This document shows positions 53,281 to 64,000 of a DNA stretch of 64,000 nt, piece by piece. Origin of the DNA: Methyloceanibacter stevinii (GTDB lineage: Bacteria > Pseudomonadota > Alphaproteobacteria > Rhizobiales > Methyloligellaceae); the NCBI RefSeq assembly GCF_001723355.1, contig NZ_LPWE01000014.1, positions 62,001-126,000 on the forward strand. The letters run 5' to 3'. Positions within the stretch are counted from its first letter, which is position 1. Every line of letters starts with the position of its first letter. A program made the position numbers and the translations under genes. The notes under the pieces are model-generated. The model saw only the letters and a list, made by a program, of their open reading frames with translations. It searched no databases and had not been told where the DNA came from.

Positions 53281-54347
53281 CCCAGACACCAAAGATCGAC
53301 CGCACCGTTACCGGAAACTATTTCGAGGACTTCAAAGTCGGCGAGGAGATCGTGCACCCCACGCCGCGCACCGTCACCGTCGGCGATGTCAGCGTCTACA
53401 CGGCGCTCTATAGCGGCCGCTTCGCCGTGCAATCCTCGGACGCCTTCGCCCAAAGCATCGGCTATCCGCGCTCGCCCATCGACGACACGCTCGTCTTCCA
53501 TTTCGTCATCGGCAAGACGGTGCCCGACGTGTCGCGCAACGCCATCGCCAATCTCGGCTATGCGGAGTTCCGCTTCCTCGCGCCGGTCTATCCGGGCGAT
53601 ACCATCGCCTCGACCTCGGAGGTCATCGGCGTCAAGCAGAACTCGAGCGGCAAGAACGGCACGGTCTATGTGCGCACCACGGGCCGCAACCAGAAGGGCG
53701 AGCCGGTTCTGTCCTTCGCACGCTGGGTCATGGTGGTGAAGAAGAATCTCGACCTGCCCGCGCCCGAGACGGTGATCCCGGAGCTCGACAAGGAGATCTC
53801 GCCCGACACGCTCGGCAAGGCGCTGCCGCCCCTGAAGCTCACGGTCTACGACTACGCGCTCGCCGGCTCCCCGCGCCGCTGGGGAGACTATGCGGTGGGC
53901 GATAAGATCAACCATGTGGACGGTCAAACGATCGAAGAGGCCGAGCACCAGATGGCGACGCGGCTCTATCAGAACACCGCGCGTGTGCACTTCAACCAGC
54001 ACCGTGAATCCCAGGAGCGCTTCGGTCGCCGCCTCGTCTATGGCGGCCACATCATCTCGATTGCGCGCTCGCTCAGCTTCAACGGCCTCGCCAACGCTTT
54101 CCATATCCTGGGGCTCAACGGGGCGCGTCACGCCGCGCCGTCCTTCGCGGGCGACACGATCTACGCTTGGAGCGAGGTGCTGGACAAAGCCGAGCTTCCG
54201 GGCCGGTCGGATGCGGGTGCGCTGCGCCTGCGCACCTTTGCCGTGAAGGACCGCGACTGCGCAGATTTCCCCGGCGTGAAGGAGGACGGCAAGCTGGAAG
54301 ACGGCGTCGTGCTCGATATGGACTACTGGGTCGCTCTGCCGCGCTAA
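53277..54347 (+). CDS. mch: Mesaconyl-CoA hydratase (MaoC-type double hotdog)
   Basis: 356 residues. GNYFEDFKVGEEIVHPTPRT, SGRFAVQSSDAFAQSIGYPR and VFHFVIGKTVPDVSRNAIAN closely match mesaconyl-CoA hydratases of the ethylmalonyl-CoA pathway. It hydrates mesaconyl-CoA to beta-methylmalyl-CoA. In serine-cycle methylotrophs this pathway regenerates glyoxylate. Another MaoC hydratase is possible but less well supported. Confidence 0.8.
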   Translation: MTQTPKIDRTVTGNYFEDFKVGEEIVHPTPRTVTVGDVSVYTALYSGRFAVQSSDAFAQSIGYPRSPIDDTLVFHFVIGKTVPDVSRNAIANLGYAEFRFLAPVYPGDTIASTSEVIGVKQNSSGKNGTVYVRTTGRNQKGEPVLSFARWVMVVKKNLDLPAPETVIPELDKEISPDTLGKALPPLKLTVYDYALAGSPRRWGDYAVGDKINHVDGQTIEEAEHQMATRLYQNTARVHFNQHRESQERFGRRLVYGGHIISIARSLSFNGLANAFHILGLNGARHAAPSFAGDTIYAWSEVLDKAELPGRSDAGALRLRTFAVKDRDCADFPGVKEDGKLEDGVVLDMDYWVALPR

Positions 54348-54474
54348 AGCAGCCGTGCCAGAGGGCGGCGCGCGATCGCGCCGCCTCCCTTAGGCCTCTC
54401 TCTCTCGTTAGAGTGATGCCTAAGTTCAATAGGCCTCAGTGATGTGAGGCGCCGCCCTGAAGGAGATTTCCGCG

Positions 54475-54996
54475 ATGAAGAACCTGTTCCGTATTGCCGC
54501 CCTAGGAGCCGTCACGGTCACCCTCGCTACTCCGGCCTTGGTTTCTCCGGCGTCGGCGGCGGAGACGGCCAAGGCAGTCCTGCAGAACCCGGACGGCAAG
54601 GAAGTCGGAACGGTGACGCTGACGGCGGTGCCCTCGGGCGTTCTGCTCGATGCCGACCTGACGGGGCTGCCGGAGGGTACGCACGCCTTCCACATCCACG
54701 GGACGGGCAAATGCGAGGCGCCGGACTTCAAATCCGCCGGCGGGCACTTCAACCCGGAGGAAGACCAGCATGGCCTCAAGAACCCGGCTGGTCCCCATGC
54801 GGGCGACATGCCCAATATTCATGTTCCGGAGAACGGCAAGCTGCACATCGAAGTGCTGAACCAGATGGTGAGCCTGCCGGGCCTTCTCACAGGCGAAGGC
54901 ACGGCCATCGTGCTCCATGAGCAGGGCGACGACTACGTCTCGGACCCGGCGGGCGATGCCGGACCCCGGATCGCGTGCGGCGTCATCACCGAATAG
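54475..54996 (+). CDS. sodC: Periplasmic Cu/Zn superoxide dismutase
   Basis: 173 residues with a signal peptide ending near SPASAAETAK. Metal ligands lie in EGTHAFHIHGTGKCEAPDF, KSAGGHFNPEEDQHG, NPAGPHAGDMPNIHV and TAIVLHEQGDDYVSDPAGDA. GPRIACGVITE closes the family signature with the disulfide Cys. Converts superoxide to H2O2 and O2 in the periplasm. Confidence 0.94.
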   Translation: MKNLFRIAALGAVTVTLATPALVSPASAAETAKAVLQNPDGKEVGTVTLTAVPSGVLLDADLTGLPEGTHAFHIHGTGKCEAPDFKSAGGHFNPEEDQHGLKNPAGPHAGDMPNIHVPENGKLHIEVLNQMVSLPGLLTGEGTAIVLHEQGDDYVSDPAGDAGPRIACGVITE

Positions 54997-55094
54997 GCCG
55001 TTGTCCCCGTCACAATTCGTTAGTGTAAACCTTATGTAAAAGTTTTCGGTCCCATTCTTGAGCCTCTTAGTTCCGCGACTTGGGGGAGTTGCCC

Positions 55095-55250
55095 ATGGCT
55101 TGGGAAGGACCGTACGACGGCATGATGGGGGGCGTTGCCTACATCGTCGGCTCTCACGTTTGGGAGTCGCTCGACGGCGGCCAGACCTGGATCATGTCGA
55201 AGTTCGTCGACGACGAAGAAGCGTGCTACGAAATCGCCAAGCCCGCTTAG
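55095..55250 (+). CDS. Unrecognised 51-residue protein
   Basis: Begins MAWEGPYDGMMGGVAYIVGS and ends DDEEACYEIAKPA. GGGGGAG lies 7 nt upstream of ATG 55095, and codon choice is GC-rich at third positions. Three Trp, one Cys, no signal peptide or strong membrane span; the stretch VGSHVWESLDGGQTW looks like a compact beta hairpin. It is in its own intergenic space between sodC and sdhC. Confidence 0.6.
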   Translation: MAWEGPYDGMMGGVAYIVGSHVWESLDGGQTWIMSKFVDDEEACYEIAKPA

Positions 55251-55405
55251 AGACTTGAATCTGCTTAAAGTTTAGAGCCTTCGGCGCGTGCACCGCGCGC
55301 TTCGGCAGCATCGGCCCTGGGTCAAAGGGCCCAGGCTGTCGCGATTGCCCCTGTCTTCTCTGTGCGTTATGACAAGACCAGACTGGGCAACACATACAAA
55401 AACCA

Positions 55406-55810
55406 ATGACAGATAAGCTTGGGGCGGAGCGGCCTCTTTCTCCGCATCTGCAGATCTACCGGCCGATGCTGACGATGATGATGTCCATCGCGCATCGCAT
55501 CACTGGCGCGGGATTGGCCGTCGGCTTCGCGCTGCTGACCTGGTGGCTCGTGGCCGTCAGCATGGGCCCGAGCACCTATGCCTATGTGCAGGACTTCTTC
55601 GGGAGTTTTCTTGGCCGCGTCCTGCTCTTCGCGTTTACCTGGGCCCTGATCCACCACATGCTGGGCGGCATCCGCCATCTCATCTGGGATACCGGCGTCG
55701 GGCTCGACAAACGGACGATCGAGATTCTCGCACTGGCGACCATCATCGGCTCGATCGCGCTGACGGTCCTCGTCTGGATCCTCGGCTATTGCTACCTGGG
55801 AGCCCACTAG
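55406..55810 (+). CDS. sdhC: Succinate dehydrogenase cytochrome b556 subunit
   Basis: 134 residues, three spans. Begins with the family signature RPLSPHLQIYRPMLTMMMSI; haem-ligand region is SIAHRITGAG and WALIHHMLGGIRHLIWD. Membrane anchor with SdhD. Confidence 0.94.
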   Translation: MTDKLGAERPLSPHLQIYRPMLTMMMSIAHRITGAGLAVGFALLTWWLVAVSMGPSTYAYVQDFFGSFLGRVLLFAFTWALIHHMLGGIRHLIWDTGVGLDKRTIEILALATIIGSIALTVLVWILGYCYLGAH

Positions 55811-55812
55811 CC

Positions 55813-56187
55813 ATGGCAACGCCGCTTAAACGCGTCCGCGGCCTCGGCGCCGCCCACCACGGAACGGAAACGTTCTGGCGCCAAAGGCTGACGGCCGTCG
55901 CCAACGTGCCGCTGGTGATCTTCCTGATCGCCTTCATCGTCCGCAATGCCGGCGCGAGTTACACCGACGTGAAGGCCTGCCTCGCGAACCCGGTGGTCGC
56001 CGTCTTGATGCTGGCGCTGATCTGGTCCGCCGCGGTCCATATGAGGATCGGCTTGCGGGAAATCATCGAGGATTACCTCCACCACAAGCTCTGCAAGACC
56101 GCCTCGCTCATGCTCGCCACCTTCTTCTCTGCGGTGGTCGCCATCGCCTCGACCCTCGCCATTTTGAAAATCAGTTTCGGAGGCTGA
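55813..56187 (+). CDS. sdhD: Succinate dehydrogenase membrane anchor subunit
   Basis: 124 residues from ATG 55813, 2 nt after sdhC. Three spans; VRGLGAAHHGTETFWRQRLT and HMRIGLREIIEDYLHHKLCK are the typical SdhD signatures, the second with the likely haem and quinone-site residues. Confidence 0.93.
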   Translation: MATPLKRVRGLGAAHHGTETFWRQRLTAVANVPLVIFLIAFIVRNAGASYTDVKACLANPVVAVLMLALIWSAAVHMRIGLREIIEDYLHHKLCKTASLMLATFFSAVVAIASTLAILKISFGG

Positions 56188-56193
56188 TGCGAA

Positions 56194-58035
56194 ATGCCTC
56201 AAGACGCTACGCTCAACACGCCGCACAATGCCGTCAGTGTGAACGGCCGAGCTTACGAGATCACCGACCACGCCTATGACGTCATCGTCGTGGGCGCCGG
56301 CGGTTCGGGCCTGCGCGCCGTGGTCGGCGCCAGCGAGGCGGGCCTGCGCACGGCCTGTATCTCCAAGGTCTTTCCCACGCGCTCGCACACGGTCGCGGCC
56401 CAGGGCGGCATCGCCGCTGCGCTCGGCAATATGGGCCCGGACGACTGGCGCTGGCACATGTATGACACCGTGAAGGGGTCGGACTGGCTCGGCGACCAGG
56501 ACTGCATCGAATATCTCTGCCGCCATGCGCCCGAGGCCGTCTACGAGCTGGAGCACTGGGGCGTTCCCTTCTCCCGCACCGAGGACGGCAAGATCTTCCA
56601 GCGCGCCTTTGGCGGCATGACCACCGAGTTCGGCAAGGGCCAGGCGCGGCGGACCTGCGCCGCCGCCGACCGCACGGGCCACGCACTGCTCCACACCATG
56701 TACGGTCAGGCGCTGCGCCATTCGGCGGAGTTCTTCATCGAGTATTTCGCCATCGACCTCATCATGGACGACGAAGGCGCCTGCCGCGGCGTCATCGCCA
56801 TCAACATGGCCGACGGGTCGATCCACCGCTTCCGCGGGCATCAGACGATCCTCGCGACGGGCGGCTATGGCCGCGCTTATTTCTCCTGCACCTCCGCCCA
56901 CATCTGCACCGGTGACGGCAACGGCATGGTGCTGCGCGCAGGCCTGCCCCTGCAGGACATGGAGTTCGTGCAGTTCCATCCCACAGGCGTCTACGGCGCC
57001 GGCGTGCTGATCACCGAAGCGGCCCGCGGCGAAGGCGGCTTCCTGCGGAACTCCGAAGGCGAGAAGTTCATGGAGCGCTATGCGCCCTCCGCCAAGGACC
57101 TGGCCTCACGCGACGTGGTCTCCCGCGCCATCACGATCGAGATCCGCGAAGGCCGGGGACACGGTCCCGACGGCGAATACATGCATCTGCATCTGGACCA
57201 TCTGGACCCGGATCTGATCGACGAGCGCCTGCCGGGTATTTCCGACCTCGCCCGCATCTTCGGCGGTGTCGATGCCCGCAAGGAGCCGATCAAGATCATT
57301 CCGACCTGCCACTACAATATGGGCGGGATCCCCACCAACATGCACGGCGAGGTAATCGCGCCGAAGAACGGCGATCCCGACGCCATTGTGCCGGGGCTCA
57401 TGGCCCTCGGCGAAGCGGCTTGCGTGTCCGTCCACGGCGCCAACCGCCTGGGCTCGAATTCGCTGATCGACCTCGTGGTCTTCGGCCGGGCCGCCGGACT
57501 GCGCTGCGCCGAACTCATTCCGAAAGGCTCGGCCATTCCGGAGCTGCCGAAGGGCGCGGGCGAAGCCTCGATCGCGCGGTTCGACGGGTTCCGTTACGCC
57601 GATGGCGGCACGCCCACCGCCGAACTGCGTCTCGCCATGCAGAAGACCATGCAGCGCGACTGCTCGGTGTTCCGTACCGAGGAAGTGCTCGAAGAAGGCG
57701 TAAAGGGCATCAAGAAGGTCTGGGACGACGCGGCGGACATCAAGGTCACGGACCGGTCGCTCATCTGGAACACGGACCTGATCGAGACGCTGGAATTCGA
57801 CAACCTCATCTCTCAGGCGGCCGTGACGGTGCAGGGCGCGCTTGCCCGTGAAGAGTCCCGCGGCGCCCATGCGCGCGAGGACTTCCCTAAGCGCGACGAC
57901 ACCAATTGGATGAAGCACACCCTGTCCTACGCCGATTACGGCACGCACACGGTGAAGCTCGATTTCCGCCCCGTGCATACCTACACGCTGTCGAACGAGG
58001 TGGCTTACATCGAGCCGAAAGAGCGGGTCTACTAG
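56194..58035 (+). CDS. sdhA: Succinate dehydrogenase flavoprotein subunit
   Basis: 613 residues. FAD-binding [20 protein letters not shown]; the covalent-FAD His is in [18 protein letters not shown]. Active-site region [20 protein letters not shown] and [17 protein letters not shown]. Oxidises succinate to fumarate at complex II. Confidence 0.97.
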   Translation: MPQDATLNTPHNAVSVNGRAYEITDHAYDVIVVGAGGSGLRAVVGASEAGLRTACISKVFPTRSHTVAAQGGIAAALGNMGPDDWRWHMYDTVKGSDWLGDQDCIEYLCRHAPEAVYELEHWGVPFSRTEDGKIFQRAFGGMTTEFGKGQARRTCAAADRTGHALLHTMYGQALRHSAEFFIEYFAIDLIMDDEGACRGVIAINMADGSIHRFRGHQTILATGGYGRAYFSCTSAHICTGDGNGMVLRAGLPLQDMEFVQFHPTGVYGAGVLITEAARGEGGFLRNSEGEKFMERYAPSAKDLASRDVVSRAITIEIREGRGHGPDGEYMHLHLDHLDPDLIDERLPGISDLARIFGGVDARKEPIKIIPTCHYNMGGIPTNMHGEVIAPKNGDPDAIVPGLMALGEAACVSVHGANRLGSNSLIDLVVFGRAAGLRCAELIPKGSAIPELPKGAGEASIARFDGFRYADGGTPTAELRLAMQKTMQRDCSVFRTEEVLEEGVKGIKKVWDDAADIKVTDRSLIWNTDLIETLEFDNLISQAAVTVQGALAREESRGAHAREDFPKRDDTNWMKHTLSYADYGTHTVKLDFRPVHTYTLSNEVAYIEPKERVY

Positions 58036-58099
58036 AGACGCGCGTCGAACGTGGGTCAGGCCGGGGGCAAGTCCGGCCGGCGCAAAGGAAGAAGCTGAG

Positions 58100-58888
58100 A
58101 TGGTTGAATTCGCACTTCCCAAGAATTCGAAGATCAAGAAGGGCAAAGAGTGGAACCCGCCCGCCGCGGACGCCGAGCCCGGCCGCTGGCGCGAATACCG
58201 CGTTTATCGTTATGACCCGGACACCGGCGAGAACCCGCGCGTCGACACCTATTGGGTGGACATGAACGAGTGCGGACCGATGGTTCTGGACGCGCTTCTA
58301 TGGATCAAGAACAAGGTCGACCCGACCCTCACCTTCCGCCGATCGTGCCGCGAGGGTGTCTGCGGCTCGTGCTCGATGAACATCGACGGCACCAACACGC
58401 TGGCTTGCACAATGCACGCGGAAGAGGCCAGGGGCGCGGCCATCGCCATCTATCCGCTGCCGCACATGCCCGTGGTGAAGGATCTCGTGCCGGACATGAC
58501 GCAGTTCTATGCGCAGCACCGGGAGATCGAGCCTTGGCTCAAGACCGACAGCCCGACACCGCAGAAGGAATGGCGCCAGAGCCATGACGACCGCGAGAAG
58601 CTGGACGGGCTCTACGAGTGCATTCTATGTGCCTGCTGCTCGACCGCTTGCCCGTCCTATTGGTGGAACGGCGACCGCTATCTCGGCCCGGCCATTCTTC
58701 TGCAGGCCAATCGCTGGGTCGAAGACTCCCGCGACGAACGCACGGGCGAGCGGCTGGACGATCTGGAAGATCCCTTCCGGCTCTATCGCTGCCATACCAT
58801 CCTCAACTGCACCAAGGCCTGCCCCAAGGGGCTGAACCCGGCGGCGGCGATTGCCAATCTGAAGCGGAAGATGGTCGAGCGGATGTAA
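58100..58888 (+). CDS. sdhB: Succinate dehydrogenase iron-sulfur subunit
   Basis: 262 residues. 2Fe-2S ligands in [15 protein letters not shown], 4Fe-4S in [16 protein letters not shown], 3Fe-4S in [17 protein letters not shown]. Last gene of sdhCDAB, with a terminator at 58,933. Confidence 0.97.
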   Translation: MVEFALPKNSKIKKGKEWNPPAADAEPGRWREYRVYRYDPDTGENPRVDTYWVDMNECGPMVLDALLWIKNKVDPTLTFRRSCREGVCGSCSMNIDGTNTLACTMHAEEARGAAIAIYPLPHMPVVKDLVPDMTQFYAQHREIEPWLKTDSPTPQKEWRQSHDDREKLDGLYECILCACCSTACPSYWWNGDRYLGPAILLQANRWVEDSRDERTGERLDDLEDPFRLYRCHTILNCTKACPKGLNPAAAIANLKRKMVERM

Positions 58889-58932
58889 GCGCCACTGCGC
58901 CCGCGCCGGTCTCAATCGAAAATGTGTTGCGG

Positions 58933-58973
58933 AAAGCCCGGTTTCACCGATTTTTGTCGGGCCGGGCTTTTTT
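58933..58973 (+). terminator. Intrinsic terminator of the sdh operon
   Basis: AAAGCCCGG ... CCGGGCTTTTTT, a 9-bp stem with a T run, 45 nt after sdhB. Confidence 0.85.
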
Positions 58974-58981
58974 CGTCAGGC

Positions 58982-59479
58982 CTATTTCGGGCAGCGCGGC
59001 AGCGAGAAGGTGCAGGTCGGCGTCCCCTCGCGCTTCATCTGCGCTTGCTTCTCGGGGTCTTTCTCCGCCTGCCAGGCATAGGGGCTGCGGCCTTCCTTGT
59101 GCGAATAGTTCACGCGGATCAGGTTGCCGCCTTGGAAGGTCAGGCTCGCGGTGCAGGTGGCGTCCTTGGGCGTGCCGCCCGGAACCGGCCCCGCACCCTT
59201 GTAGTGATAGATAAGTGTTTCGGCGCCGCCGCTGGCCGGGATCTGCGAGCGCGGCTGACCGGCGCATTGGAGGACCTGCTGCTTGCTCATGCCGATATAG
59301 GGCTTGCCGTAGTCGACCCGCGTAAGATCCTGGATGGCCTGTTCAGGACCGGAGAAGCCGCCACCGCACCCGGAGGCAAACACCGTCAGCCCCGCCACCA
59401 GCGCGGCGCGCCAACCACGTCGTGCCGAAAATGCTTCCCGTGCTGCGCCTAGAGTTTCGCGAAATGCGCCCAAGTTCAT
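58982..59479 (-). CDS. Lipoprotein with BamE/SmpA-like fold
   Basis: 165 residues from ATG 59479. Signal with lipobox FASGC. The region VDYGKPYIGMSKQQVLQCAG is a SmpA/OmlA/BamE-type signature, but the length and two further Cys (DATCTASL, TPTCTFSL) differ from BamE itself. Probably an outer-membrane lipoprotein; convergent with sdhB. Confidence 0.72.
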   Translation of the reverse strand: MNLGAFRETLGAAREAFSARRGWRAALVAGLTVFASGCGGGFSGPEQAIQDLTRVDYGKPYIGMSKQQVLQCAGQPRSQIPASGGAETLIYHYKGAGPVPGGTPKDATCTASLTFQGGNLIRVNYSHKEGRSPYAWQAEKDPEKQAQMKREGTPTCTFSLPRCPK

Positions 59480-59600
59480 GTCTTCCCATAAGCCTTGAAC
59501 ACGCCGTAGCGCTAGATTGCGGGCGCTTTGCGGCGGGGGCAAACGCCCGTAGCCCACAGAAATCCTTAGGCCCTGACGGCTCCCGGGCTATTCTGCCCCA

Positions 59601-60086
59601 ATGACCCTGACGAAAGCCACCCGCGCCGTTGCCGTCGCGTTTGTCCTCCTCGTGCTTGGGTTCGGCGCACCCGCCGTTCAAGCACGCGAGCCGGGCGCAC
59701 CGCCGAAAGTCCAAGCCGAGCACATTGCGACGGAGCCTCTAGCCACCGACCCCGACAAAGAAGTCGATATTCAGATCTATACCTTCCCGCCCCAAAGCGC
59801 GGTGCCCTGGCACATTCATAAGGACGCGGTCGAGATCGAATACGCGCTTCACGGATCGATCATGCTCGAGGAGGAGGGCAAGCCCCCTTACGAGGTCGCC
59901 AAGGGCAAGACCAACGTGCTGGCGCCGAACGTGGTCCATCGCGGCTGGAACCCGAGCAAGACGGAGCCCGCAACGCTCTACGTGGTTCGGATCAAGCCCA
60001 AAGCGGCGCCACTCGCGACGACCGTTCCGGCACCGGCCGAGACAGCCGGCGCGCCCGCGGCAAGCAAGTATCCCGAAGACGAATAG
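59601..60086 (+). CDS. Secreted cupin-domain protein
   Basis: 161 residues with a signal peptide (VAVAFVLLVLGFGAPAVQAR). The cupin metal motif is in VPWHIHKDAVEIEYALHG, and the second motif in NVLAPNVVHRGWNPS. An Ala/Pro-rich tail follows. Function not assigned. Confidence 0.8.
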   Translation: MTLTKATRAVAVAFVLLVLGFGAPAVQAREPGAPPKVQAEHIATEPLATDPDKEVDIQIYTFPPQSAVPWHIHKDAVEIEYALHGSIMLEEEGKPPYEVAKGKTNVLAPNVVHRGWNPSKTEPATLYVVRIKPKAAPLATTVPAPAETAGAPAASKYPEDE

Positions 60087-60131
60087 GGTTGGTGACGGGT
60101 CGTCAGCCTGCGGCCCATCGTGAGCGCCCGG

Positions 60132-60632
60132 CTAGCCCGTATCGCTCCGCCTGAGCAGCGCGTTGAGCCCGGCCGCCCAGGCGAACGCCACGACGACCCA
60201 ATAGAAGATCTTGGCGGACGTCCCCAACTGCATCCCGAGCGCCGACCCCTCGAACGTGCCGAAGCCGGCGACAACGGTGTAGAAGGCGGCAAAGGCGAGG
60301 ACGAAGGCCGTGGCATGGCGCGGGCGGAAGAAACCGATCAGGGAGCCGGCAGCCCCCCACACCAAATTGACCAACGCTTGAAGCGGGTTCAGCCTGAAGC
60401 CGGGCGGAAAGCTGTTGGGATCGGTGTCGAACCCGTACACGGCATAGGACACGAGCATGATCCCGCCGAGAGCCAGGAAGTAACTGGCGCAGCGCGCAGC
60501 CCACACCACCAGCGGCAATGGCGGGGTCGCATCGAGTTCCTCGTCCGTGGGCGCGCGACGCTCCTCGTCGGGTCCGGGCCCCGAGCCGGAATCCGGCCCG
60601 GAACCGCTCTTTGCAGGGTGGTCGCCGGTCAT
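60132..60632 (-). CDS. Membrane protein of unknown function
   Basis: 166 residues: polar Gly/Pro-rich N-terminus, then about four spans (ASYFLALGGIMLVSYAVYGF, NLVWGAAGSLIGFFRPRHAT, AFVLAFAAFYTVVAGFGTFE, IFYWVVVAFAWAAGLNALLR). The C-terminal part resembles DUF4383-type membrane proteins. Divergent from mdh. Confidence 0.65.
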   Translation of the reverse strand: MTGDHPAKSGSGPDSGSGPGPDEERRAPTDEELDATPPLPLVVWAARCASYFLALGGIMLVSYAVYGFDTDPNSFPPGFRLNPLQALVNLVWGAAGSLIGFFRPRHATAFVLAFAAFYTVVAGFGTFEGSALGMQLGTSAKIFYWVVVAFAWAAGLNALLRRSDTG

Positions 60633-60767
60633 CGTTTCTCCGGGATGTGCATCTCCCGACCGAGACTAACCCCTAATGTGGCTGACTGCGAACCAAAGAT
60701 GCAGGCGATTGTCATCGCAAACTTGCGCGCAAGGACGATTACATCTAACCATCAAAAGATGTCGTAG

Positions 60768-61793
<1,026 letters not shown>

Positions 61794-61826
61794 GTCCACA
61801 CACGTTCCGCGTCCGGAGAGTCTTTT

Positions 61827-62993
61827 ATGAACATTCACGAATACCAGGCGAAGGATCTGCTCAAGGCCTTCGGTGCCCCCGTCGGCAACGGCGTGGTCGC
61901 CACCACCGCCGACGAAGCGGTCGAAAAGGCCAAGGCGCTCAACGGCGACGTTCTCGTCGTGAAGGCGCAGATCCACGCCGGCGGACGCGGGAAGGGCGGC
62001 GGCGTCAAGATCGTCAAGACCATCCAAGAGATGCATGCTGAAGCCGACCGGATGCTCGGCAAGGCTTTGATTACGCCGCAGACCGGCCCCAAGGGACGGG
62101 TCGTACGCAGCGTCTTCGTCACCGAAGGCACCGCCATCGACCGCGAGCTCTACCTGTCGCTCTTGGTCGATCGCGCCACGGGACGGATCGCCTTCGTCGC
62201 CTCGACCGAGGGCGGCGTGAACATCGAGGAAGTGGCGGCGGAGACGCCCGAGAAGATCACCACCGTCGATGTGGACCCCGCATCGGGCCTCAGCGCCTTT
62301 CATGGGCGCGTGATCGCCGATGCTCTGGAGCTCAAAGGCGATCTCGCCAAGCAGTGCGGCAAGCTTATCAAGCAGCTCTACACGCTCTTCGTCGAGAAGG
62401 ACGCCAGCCTCATCGAGATCAACCCGCTGGTCGTCACCAAGGACGGCCAGCTCGAATGCCTCGATGCGAAGATGGGGTTTGAGGACAACGCGCTGTTCCG
62501 CCATCCGGACATCGAGGCGCTGCGCGACTTCCATGAGGAGGACCCGGCCGAGGTCGAAGCCTCCAAGCACGACCTCTCTTACGTCAAGCTCGATGGCAAT
62601 ATCGGCTGCATGGTCAACGGTGCCGGGCTCGCCATGGCGACCATGGACATCATTAAGTACTATGGCGCCGAGCCTGCGAACTTCCTAGACGTTGGAGGTG
62701 GTGCAACCACGGAGAAGGTCACCGCGGCTTTCAAGCTGATCCTCTCGGACCCCAATGTTAAGGGAGTGCTGGTGAACATTTTCGGCGGCATCATGCGCTG
62801 CGATACGATTGCCGAGGGCATCATTGCCGCGGCCAAGGAGACAAATATCGGCGTGCCGCTGGTCGTCCGCCTCGAAGGGACCAACGTAGAGCGCGGCAAG
62901 GAGCTCCTGTCGCAATCGGGGCTGGACATCATCCCCGCCGACGACCTGGACGACGCCGCCAAGAAAGCGGTGGCTGCCATTGGAGTCGCCTAG
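61827..62993 (+). CDS. sucC: Succinyl-CoA synthetase beta subunit
   Basis: 388 residues. [20 protein letters not shown] start, ATP-grasp [19 protein letters not shown] and [20 protein letters not shown]. Makes ATP or GTP from succinyl-CoA. It could also belong to a malate thiokinase of the serine cycle, but pairing with sucD after mdh favours the TCA enzyme. Confidence 0.96.
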   Translation: MNIHEYQAKDLLKAFGAPVGNGVVATTADEAVEKAKALNGDVLVVKAQIHAGGRGKGGGVKIVKTIQEMHAEADRMLGKALITPQTGPKGRVVRSVFVTEGTAIDRELYLSLLVDRATGRIAFVASTEGGVNIEEVAAETPEKITTVDVDPASGLSAFHGRVIADALELKGDLAKQCGKLIKQLYTLFVEKDASLIEINPLVVTKDGQLECLDAKMGFEDNALFRHPDIEALRDFHEEDPAEVEASKHDLSYVKLDGNIGCMVNGAGLAMATMDIIKYYGAEPANFLDVGGGATTEKVTAAFKLILSDPNVKGVLVNIFGGIMRCDTIAEGIIAAAKETNIGVPLVVRLEGTNVERGKELLSQSGLDIIPADDLDDAAKKAVAAIGVA

Positions 62994-63052
62994 CGTCCGC
63001 GCCTTGAATCTCGTGTCACAAATCCTTCCACAAACCGGCCTAGCTTTGCATC

Positions 63053-63925
63053 ATGTCAGTCCTCGTCAATAAGAACACGCGCGTCATTTGCCAGGGTTTC
63101 ACAGGCTCCCAAGGCACATTCCACACCGAACAAGCGATCGCCTACGGGACCAAGATGGTCGGTGGCGTCACCCCCGGCAAAGGCGGCACGACGCATCTCG
63201 ATCTGCCGGTCTTCGACACGGTGCGCGACGCCGTCGCCGCGACCGGCGCGACCGCGTCGGCCATCTACGTTCCGCCGCCCTTTGCCGCCGACGCGATCCT
63301 CGAGGCGATCGATGCGGGCATTGAGCTTGCCGTGTGCATCACCGAGGGCGTTCCCGTCCTCGACATGGTCAAGGTCAAGCGCGCGCTCATTGGCTCGGGC
63401 ACGCGGCTGATCGGCCCCAACTGCCCCGGCATCATCACACCGGGCGAATGCAAGATCGGCATCATGCCGGGACACATCCACAAGCCTGGACGCGTCGGCA
63501 TTGTCTCCCGGTCCGGCACGTTGACCTACGAGGCCGTGGCGCAGACCACTGCCGTCGGCTTTGGCCAGACGACCTGCATCGGCATCGGCGGCGACCCGGT
63601 CAACGGGACGAATTTCATCGACGCGCTCGCGCTCTTCCTTGAAGACGATGCCACCGAGGCTATCATCATGATCGGCGAGATCGGCGGCAGTGCCGAGGAA
63701 GAAGCCGCGGAATTCTTGGTTAAGGCCGGCAATAAGAAGCCAATCGTAGGCTTCGTAGCCGCGCGACGGCGCCCCCCGGACCGCCGCATGGGACATGCCG
63801 GTGCCGTTATTTCGGGCGGCAAGGGCGACGCAAAGAGCAAAATTGAGGCAATGCAGGACGCCGGTATCGTGGTGTCCCATTCCCCTGCAGCGCTTGGAAC
63901 AACGCTTGCAGGAATATTCAGCTAA
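63053..63925 (+). CDS. sucD: Succinyl-CoA synthetase alpha subunit (compensated double indel at active loop)
   Basis: 290 residues. CoA-binding [20 protein letters not shown], and the phospho-His loop [20 protein letters not shown]. Just before it, residues read [17 protein letters not shown] where the family has [18 protein letters not shown] base missing at about 63,761 and one extra at about 63,781 explain this exactly, so the stretch is probably miscalled. The downstream 75 bases likely lead to sucA. Confidence 0.93.
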   Translation: MSVLVNKNTRVICQGFTGSQGTFHTEQAIAYGTKMVGGVTPGKGGTTHLDLPVFDTVRDAVAATGATASAIYVPPPFAADAILEAIDAGIELAVCITEGVPVLDMVKVKRALIGSGTRLIGPNCPGIITPGECKIGIMPGHIHKPGRVGIVSRSGTLTYEAVAQTTAVGFGQTTCIGIGGDPVNGTNFIDALALFLEDDATEAIIMIGEIGGSAEEEAAEFLVKAGNKKPIVGFVAARRRPPDRRMGHAGAVISGGKGDAKSKIEAMQDAGIVVSHSPAALGTTLAGIFS

Positions 63926-64000
63926 AGGTGCGCTGGGCGCCAAACGCTTGCCTTTATTGCCCGGCACGCCGGAGGTCCTGATAAGGACCCTTAGGTTGGT

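Overview
The window looks like a high-GC alphaproteobacterial chromosome, most probably a methylotrophic member of the Hyphomicrobiales. The case rests on gene content: an NAD-dependent formate dehydrogenase, three tandem copies of the PQQ precursor gene pqqA, a mesaconyl-CoA hydratase of the ethylmalonyl-CoA type, a succinate dehydrogenase operon, and mdh-sucC-sucD. No rRNA, tRNA or CRISPR array was seen.

1-17.4 kb is one end of a Mu-like transposable prophage, inserted in reverse so that its left (immunity) end lies near 17,377. Read from that end leftwards it holds a divergent S24-type repressor and Cro/Ner-like gene over a palindromic operator, a strong terminator/attenuator, a ParB-like protein, MuA-type transposase, MuB-type ATPase, a phage GcrA-like regulator, Gam, GemA, a Mor-like activator, a lysis cassette (SAR endolysin plus nested spanin-like pair), gp25/gp26/gp27-like genes, large terminase, and a portal gene cut by the window edge. 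Capsid and tail genes lie outside.

17.4-31.9 kb is host chromosome: a secreted DUF1223 protein and aconitase on the minus strand; ccmABCDG for cytochrome c maturation; a MarR regulator; yciB-ftsY-mtaB-dapF as a minus-strand cluster; a frameshifted MFS gene; an amidase; and an SMR pump. 32-38.5 kb carries the ribosome and signal-recognition block ffh-rpsP-rimM-trmD-rplS, with a class III nucleotide cyclase inserted before trmD and a small cytochrome c after it. 38.7-47.6 kb carries leuC, leuD, leuB and asd, interleaved with small secreted or membrane proteins and two HExxH metallopeptidase-like genes.

47.7-55.3 kb is the C1-flavoured section: carbonic anhydrase, formate dehydrogenase, an oxalate/formate-antiporter-like MFS protein with a 45-residue companion, three self-contained pqqA units each with its own upstream block and terminator, a Gdx/SugE-like exporter overlapping mesaconyl-CoA hydratase, Cu/Zn superoxide dismutase, and an unrecognised 51-residue protein. 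55.4-64 kb is sdhCDAB, a few envelope proteins, then mdh-sucC-sucD.

A recurring oddity is single-base indels that break or distort genes in both prophage and host, including ffh (essential) and the conserved histidine loop of sucD. The simplest reading is uncorrected sequencing error, so the apparent pseudogenes here should be treated with care.
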